Shown one piece after another: positions 6,938 to 9,821 of a DNA stretch of 9,821 nt (position 1 is its first letter; every line of letters begins with the position of its first letter). Source of the DNA: Bacteroidia bacterium (GTDB lineage Bacteria; Bacteroidota; Bacteroidia; Chitinophagales; Saprospiraceae); NCBI GenBank assembly GCA_030431945.1, contig JAUIIF010000120.1:1-9821 (forward strand), given 5' to 3'. The position numbers and the translations under genes were made by a program. The notes below the pieces were generated by a model, which made no database searches, was not told the origin of the DNA, and saw only the letters and a list, made by a program, of their open reading frames with translations.

Positions 6938-7501
6938 TTACCGCAGGTAAAGGATTGCTGCCATCAGGATGGCCAGAGCTACAATCACTATCCACCACGG
7001 AAACTGATTGTTGCGGTATTTATCGGCCATCTGCTCCAGTGCTTCATTCCATTCCAGGCGGACACCGATGGCTTCGCGGCAGTAGAAGAGGTATTTTTTG
7101 TCGAAATTGTTGGTATTGCCGTGGCGTTTGAGGATCAGGAAGTCATTGTCCATAAACGCCAATTCGTACAGGAACGCATCCCGGTGAATGCTTTGGCCCA
7201 GGATCATGCGCCTGGCGTTGATCACTTTAAAGGTGAGGGCATCCATTTTGCCGTCGTTCGCAATGCGCACCTCGCCACTATTCGGTACGAAAGTATGGAG
7301 GCTGTATACTTTGCGCCCCGGCTCGTCGGTCATTTTGATCCAGTCGCGGGTGTACATCGGTGCCTCCTCATCCAGGAGAGAGGGCTCCCCAAACCTGCCG
7401 ACCACCGGTAGCAAGCTGTCGATCATTACCTCCATCGATTCGTACTCGGGGAGGTTGAGGTTAAAAGGTTCCGCGATTTTATCTAATAGACGATCTTCCA
7501 T
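6938..7501 (-). CDS. Hypothetical tail-anchored membrane protein
   Basis: 187 residues; I do not recognise a family. There is no N-terminal signal. Residues 1-50 are acidic and probably helical. Residues about 50-128 read as beta strands (RKVYSLHTFVPNSGEVRIAND, LTFKVINARRMIL, FLYELAFMDNDFLILKRHGN), vaguely like the strand and turn pattern of small lipocalin-like domains. Residues 150-166 are a charged helix. The last 18 residues (WWIVIVALAILMAAILYL, 169-186) form one transmembrane helix that ends at the C terminus, so the protein is probably tail-anchored with its bulk in the cytosol. It sits alone, with its own putative promoter box upstream and a hairpin downstream. The start at 7501 is the first ATG of the frame. 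Confidence 0.75.
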   Translation of the reverse strand: MEDRLLDKIAEPFNLNLPEYESMEVMIDSLLPVVGRFGEPSLLDEEAPMYTRDWIKMTDEPGRKVYSLHTFVPNSGEVRIANDGKMDALTFKVINARRMILGQSIHRDAFLYELAFMDNDFLILKRHGNTNNFDKKYLFYCREAIGVRLEWNEALEQMADKYRNNQFPWWIVIVALAILMAAILYLR

Positions 7502-7517
7502 TGGATGCTAGGTGCGG

Positions 7518-7525
7518 TAAAGATA
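7518..7525 (-). promoter_or_regulatory. Possible -7 element of the tail-anchored protein gene
   Basis: The minus strand reads TATCTTTA, differing from TAnnTTTG only at the last base, 16 bases before the ATG at 7501. A TTG (minus strand, 7551-7553) lies 25 bases upstream, slightly farther than the usual -33 spacing. That TTG falls at the edge of the repeat cluster. Confidence 0.3.
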
Positions 7526-7550
7526 AAAACTTCTGATCTGTCCGGGTTGT

Positions 7551-7690
7551 CAACGTTTCGTTGGGGTGTGTAACGAAATGTACAGCCAGTCCTGAAATTA
7601 GACCTTTGCTAAGGGACGGAGGTGCGACTTCCGTAGCGAGCGGGGGGGGCTGGTATTAGTTGTACAAATTGTTAAACACACGTTTCGTTG
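7551..7690. repeat. Cluster of direct and inverted short repeats
   Basis: ACGTTTCGTTG occurs at 7553-7563 and again at 7680-7690 in the same orientation. TGTGTAACGAAATGTACA (7567-7584) is an imperfect inverted copy of TGTACAAATTGTTAAACACA (7661-7680), the arms being 76 bases apart. The AACGAAAT inside the left arm is also an inverted TTTCGTT word. The arrangement suggests paired regulator-binding sites or the ends of a tiny decayed element. Confidence 0.5.
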
Positions 7691-7711
7691 CCGTAGACAG
7701 TACCTGAAGCG

Positions 7712-8197
7712 TTACTTCCCTTTTCCGTCCCACTCACTACGCTTGCCGAAATACTTTTCATCCACCACCAGTAGCCCGAAGCTCTCACAACCTTCTTTTT
7801 CCGTCACGGCGTGGTGGTGCCCGTGGGCGCGCAGAATGGCACGGCTGTATTTATTATCCAGCTGCTTAAACCAGCTGAAGCGACGGTGAATATAAACGTC
7901 GTGAATCAGGAAATAAATCAGACCGTAGATACTGATGCCGATGCCGACAAACGTCAGCCAGAACCAACCGGCCGCATTAAGACCGATGATGTAAGCGAGC
8001 GCACTGGGAATGGCAAAAACAAGAAAGAAGAGGTCGTTTTTTTCAAAAAAACCGTCTTCGTGGTGGTGCGGGCGGTGGTGGTCTTCGTGCCAGTTCCACA
8101 ACCAGCCGTGCATCAGGTACTTGTGCGCCGCCCAGGCGACGAATTCCATGCCGGCCACGGTGGCCAGCGTTATCCCGAGGTAGAGTAATGCCGTCAT
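7712..8197 (-). CDS. crtZ: Beta-carotene hydroxylase
   Basis: Non-haem di-iron membrane hydroxylase that adds 3- and 3'-hydroxyls to beta-carotene, giving cryptoxanthin and zeaxanthin in the cytoplasmic membrane. It has 161 residues, the usual CrtZ length. All four histidine clusters are present: HKYLMH (H25, H30), HEDHH (H37, H40, H41), HDVYIH (H99, H104) and HGHHH (H125, H128, H129). Hydrophobic segments at about 3-22, 56-72 and 77-98 place the histidines on one membrane face. An extra histidine-rich patch (44-46) follows the second cluster. No phytoene synthase, desaturase or cyclase gene is adjacent, so it is separated from the rest of the pathway, at least in this window. Fatty-acid or sterol desaturase relatives share some motifs, but length and cluster order favour CrtZ. 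The ATG at 8197 begins the first membrane helix. Confidence 0.9.
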   Translation of the reverse strand: MTALLYLGITLATVAGMEFVAWAAHKYLMHGWLWNWHEDHHRPHHHEDGFFEKNDLFFLVFAIPSALAYIIGLNAAGWFWLTFVGIGISIYGLIYFLIHDVYIHRRFSWFKQLDNKYSRAILRAHGHHHAVTEKEGCESFGLLVVDEKYFGKRSEWDGKGK

Positions 8198-8535
8198 ATA
8201 AACGGCAAAACAGCGCTGCGGGACGATGGTTTACTGACGGAGGGCAGTTCTGCCGGTTTATGGCCTTTTTTTACCGGAGGGAGGTGGCCCGGGCGAAGGC
8301 CTTCGCCTGGCCGCAGGATACCGCTTGGGCCGAATACCTGAACGGAGAGAAGAATAAAATTCGGCCTGGTGGTGTGCAATTGCCGGAACAGGTGCATCCA
8401 TTCCCCGTCCGCCCAGGAATAAACACGTTAACCTACCCTTATTGATAAGCTTTGGCCCGGGCCTCAGCGGCAGAAGACACATCCGTCAAAAAAAAAACAC
8501 CTGGAGTGCCCGAGCCCGGTATAACACCCACGAAT
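8198..8535. other. Divergent intergenic region, crtZ / cysteine-domain protein
   Basis: About 340 bases containing a perfect 16-bp palindrome (8292-8307), a small hairpin GGCAG-TT-CTGCC (8243-8254) followed by a T7 run (8266-8272) inside a CCGGT/ACCGG pair (8253-8257, 8273-8277), and an A10 run (8488-8497). AAGCTTTG (8447-8454) weakly resembles a -7 box for the rightward gene. Open frames here (for example 8188-8445) lack family resemblance and are not called. Confidence 0.5.
8292..8307. promoter_or_regulatory. Perfect 16-bp palindrome, candidate operator
   Basis: GGCGAAGGCCTTCGCC is fully self-complementary and lies about 95 bases upstream of crtZ and about 230 upstream of the rightward gene. 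Flanking bases extend it imperfectly on both sides. Its position between divergent genes suits a dimeric repressor site, but a structural hairpin or chance in GC-rich DNA is possible. Confidence 0.3.
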
Positions 8536-9708
8536 ATGAAAATTTCCATCCCCGAACCCTGCCATCAGGACTGGACCAACATGACACCGGTGGCCGAAAA
8601 AAGCCGTCACTGCGCTGCCTGCGACCGTGTACTGATCGATTTTTCCAGCATGAGCGACCTCGAGCTGGGAAATTACCTGCGGCGCCACCCCGGTAAGTTG
8701 TGTGGCCGGTTCAGCAGCCGGCAGCTGGACCGCCACCTGGCCTTGGGCGGTCCCCGGCGTATTGGTGGGCTGCGCGCAGCGGCAGCCGCTGCCGGCCTGC
8801 TGTTAACGCTGCCGGCCAGTGCCCAGCAAATGCAACCGGTACCAACGGAGCAACTGGCTCCCCCCGCCGGGAACAAGGCCGTACCGGCGGCAGGGGAGAC
8901 AAAGGAGCAAGGACTTTCCTGGGTGACCATCACCGGCCTGATCACCGATGAAAACGGAGAGCCACTGATCGGAGCGTCGATCCTGGTGAAAGGAACTACC
9001 ACCGGAACCGTAGCGGACCTGGAAGGTAACTACGAACTGAAGGTCTCCACGCAGGCGGACGTAACCCTCCTGATTAATTATCTTGGTTTTGCCCCCATTG
9101 AACGGATTATTAAAGTCGCTGACCTGCAAGACGGACGCGTGGAAAATGGGAAAATGAAAATGGATACCGCCAGGATGGAGGTGGTGTTAGTCGCCGGTTA
9201 TGTAGTGTACCGGCCCAGTCTTCCCCGGCGTATCTTCATTAATCCCGTTCAGCGCTTCGTTATCCGTCCGGTACGTCGCCTGGTGCACAGTATCGGCGAC
9301 TGGCACGACGGGCGCTTCGCCAGGCGCGCAGCGCGTAAACTGCGCCGGGAGGAAAGACTTGCCGGTCAGGAAGACAACGCCCCGGTACCAGCGGCGGTCG
9401 CCACGGAAAAAGCCGCAGAGGGGAGCGCAGTCCCTGAGACCATTGCTCCGCAGAACCTTGCCTTCAGGGCTTTCCCCAATCCCTTTACCGATTACCTGGA
9501 GGTATCGTTCAGGATGGTGGATAAGGGGCCTTATCAACTGGAATTATACAGTGCCGCCGGCCAATTGCTTGGCGTTTGGGAAGGGGTAGCAGCAGCGGGG
9601 CTGCAGGCAGTACGCCTGGATCAGCAACTGGCACAGTTGCCGGACGGCCTGTATTTTCTGGAAATCAGGACCGCAGATACCACCTCAGTTTTAGCGTTGC
9701 AGCACTGA
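8536..9708 (+). CDS. Mosaic envelope protein: cysteine domain, internal signal peptide, CarboxypepD_reg-like domain, T9SS sorting domain
   Basis: 390 residues. Residues 1-66 are a Bacteroidota N-terminal module with C9, CAAC (C26, C29) and CGRF (C56), plus an IDFSSMSD core; the four cysteines could bind a metal. Residues 73-97 (two Arg, then an Ala/Leu-rich stretch ending LPASAQ) look like a signal peptide or anchor helix with an ASA cleavage site. Residues 129-195 are a carboxypeptidase-regulatory/SusC-type plug domain (TGLITDENGEPLIGASILVKG), followed by VVLVAGYV as in SusC proteins. Residues 226-275 are strongly basic. Residues 310-390 fit a type A T9SS sorting domain (AFPNPFTDYLEVSF, YQLELYSAAGQLL, LPDGLYFLEIRT), implying surface export. 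The ATG at 8536 starts the cysteine module; the earlier in-frame ATG at 8452 would run through an A10 tract and unconserved sequence. The biological role is unknown. Confidence 0.8.
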   Translation: MKISIPEPCHQDWTNMTPVAEKSRHCAACDRVLIDFSSMSDLELGNYLRRHPGKLCGRFSSRQLDRHLALGGPRRIGGLRAAAAAAGLLLTLPASAQQMQPVPTEQLAPPAGNKAVPAAGETKEQGLSWVTITGLITDENGEPLIGASILVKGTTTGTVADLEGNYELKVSTQADVTLLINYLGFAPIERIIKVADLQDGRVENGKMKMDTARMEVVLVAGYVVYRPSLPRRIFINPVQRFVIRPVRRLVHSIGDWHDGRFARRAARKLRREERLAGQEDNAPVPAAVATEKAAEGSAVPETIAPQNLAFRAFPNPFTDYLEVSFRMVDKGPYQLELYSAAGQLLGVWEGVAAAGLQAVRLDQQLAQLPDGLYFLEIRTADTTSVLALQH

Positions 9709-9762
9709 GAACACCAGAACCTGCTGCTTTCCCAACCTTCATTAAAAGTTCAAAACACTAAC

Positions 9763-9778
9763 AGACTAAAAGACTAAA
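9763..9778 (+). repeat. Tandem 8-bp repeat upstream of the last gene
   Basis: AGACTAAA occurs twice head to tail, directly ahead of the -7 box of the next gene. It covers the region where a -33 element or activator site would lie. Confidence 0.4.
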
Positions 9779-9782
9779 CCCC

Positions 9783-9790
9783 TACCTTCG
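9783..9790 (+). promoter_or_regulatory. -7 promoter element of the right-end gene
   Basis: TACCTTCG, the same octamer as at 3827-3834, ending six bases before the ATG at 9797. This predicts a very short or absent 5' untranslated region. Confidence 0.5.
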
Positions 9791-9796
9791 CCCTCT

Positions 9797-9821
9797 ATGA
9801 CGGAAAAAGTCCTTATCCTCG
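9797..9821 (+). CDS. guaA: Start of a gene, possibly GMP synthase (cut by window edge)
   Basis: Only eight codons are visible: MTEKVLIL. Bacteroidota GMP synthases commonly open with a similar short polar start and (I/V)LILDFGSQYTQ, so this is compatible with guaA (XMP plus glutamine to GMP). The ATG has a well-placed promoter box just upstream, which supports a real start. Eight residues cannot prove the family; other proteins opening with a Rossmann-type first strand would look the same. Confidence 0.35.

Larger units (their letters stand above)
7502..7711. other. Intergenic region with repeated TTTCGTT / TGTACA motifs
   Basis: 210 bases between two leftward genes, holding the promoter of the tail-anchored gene and the 3' end of the crtZ transcript. 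Its notable content is a cluster of direct and inverted repeats (7551-7690) listed separately, plus an uninterrupted run of eight G at 7642-7649. No coding potential seen. Confidence 0.6.

Noticed and set aside
8188..8445. 85-codon open frame between crtZ and the mosaic protein
   Set aside because: No recognisable domain, and it contains the palindrome and hairpin; better explained as regulatory DNA.
8488..8497. A10 tract as a phase-variable coding repeat
   Set aside because: It lies upstream of the conserved start at 8536, so slippage would not change the reading frame of the protein.
1..9821. Search by eye for CRISPR arrays, tRNAs, insertion sequences, toxin-antitoxin pairs and phage or defence genes
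   Set aside because: No regular spaced repeats, no cloverleaf candidates, no transposase or integrase motifs and no small overlapping gene pairs of toxin-antitoxin type were seen.

Overview
The window looks like ordinary chromosome from a Bacteroidota species, most likely the Saprospiria/Lewinella side of the phylum. Several signals support this: TACCTTYG -7 promoter boxes, few Shine-Dalgarno sequences, a C-terminal type IX secretion sorting domain, a SusC-like carboxypeptidase-regulatory domain, an outer-membrane beta-barrel protein and a Bacteroidota-style type II NADH dehydrogenase. GC content is moderately high. I see no insertion sequence, phage gene, CRISPR array, tRNA or rRNA.

Layout from left to right. 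Bases 1-972 (-) hold the N-terminal part of an integral-membrane M48 metalloprotease, cut by the window edge. Bases 1395-2693 (+) encode a type II NADH:quinone oxidoreductase, divergent from the protease. It converges on 2796-3536 (-), a protein made of two tandem SpoIIAA-like STAS/SEC14 domains, with a stem-loop between them. Bases 3877-4680 (+) encode a DEDDh 3'-5' exonuclease that converges on a Ppx/GppA-type phosphatase (4808-5704, -). Upstream of the phosphatase on the same strand lie a small lipoprotein (5772-6248) and an outer-membrane beta-barrel protein (6248-6868). These two overlap by one base and probably form an operon that may read on into the phosphatase. Next come an unrecognised tail-anchored protein (6938-7501, -) and a beta-carotene hydroxylase CrtZ (7712-8197, -). 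At the right end a mosaic protein (8536-9708, +) carries a cytosolic-type cysteine domain, an internal signal peptide, a carboxypeptidase-regulatory domain and a T9SS sorting domain. It is followed by the first eight codons of what is probably GMP synthase.

Functionally this is a mix of housekeeping genes (respiration, nucleotide and polyphosphate metabolism, a DnaQ-like exonuclease), envelope genes (protease, beta barrel, lipoprotein) and one pigment gene. I see no clear multi-gene novel system. The items most worth a second look are the cysteine-domain/T9SS mosaic protein, the tandem STAS protein, the tail-anchored orphan, the inverted-repeat cluster at 7551-7690, an exact 19-bp intergenic repeat, and the near-leaderless TACCTTYG promoters.
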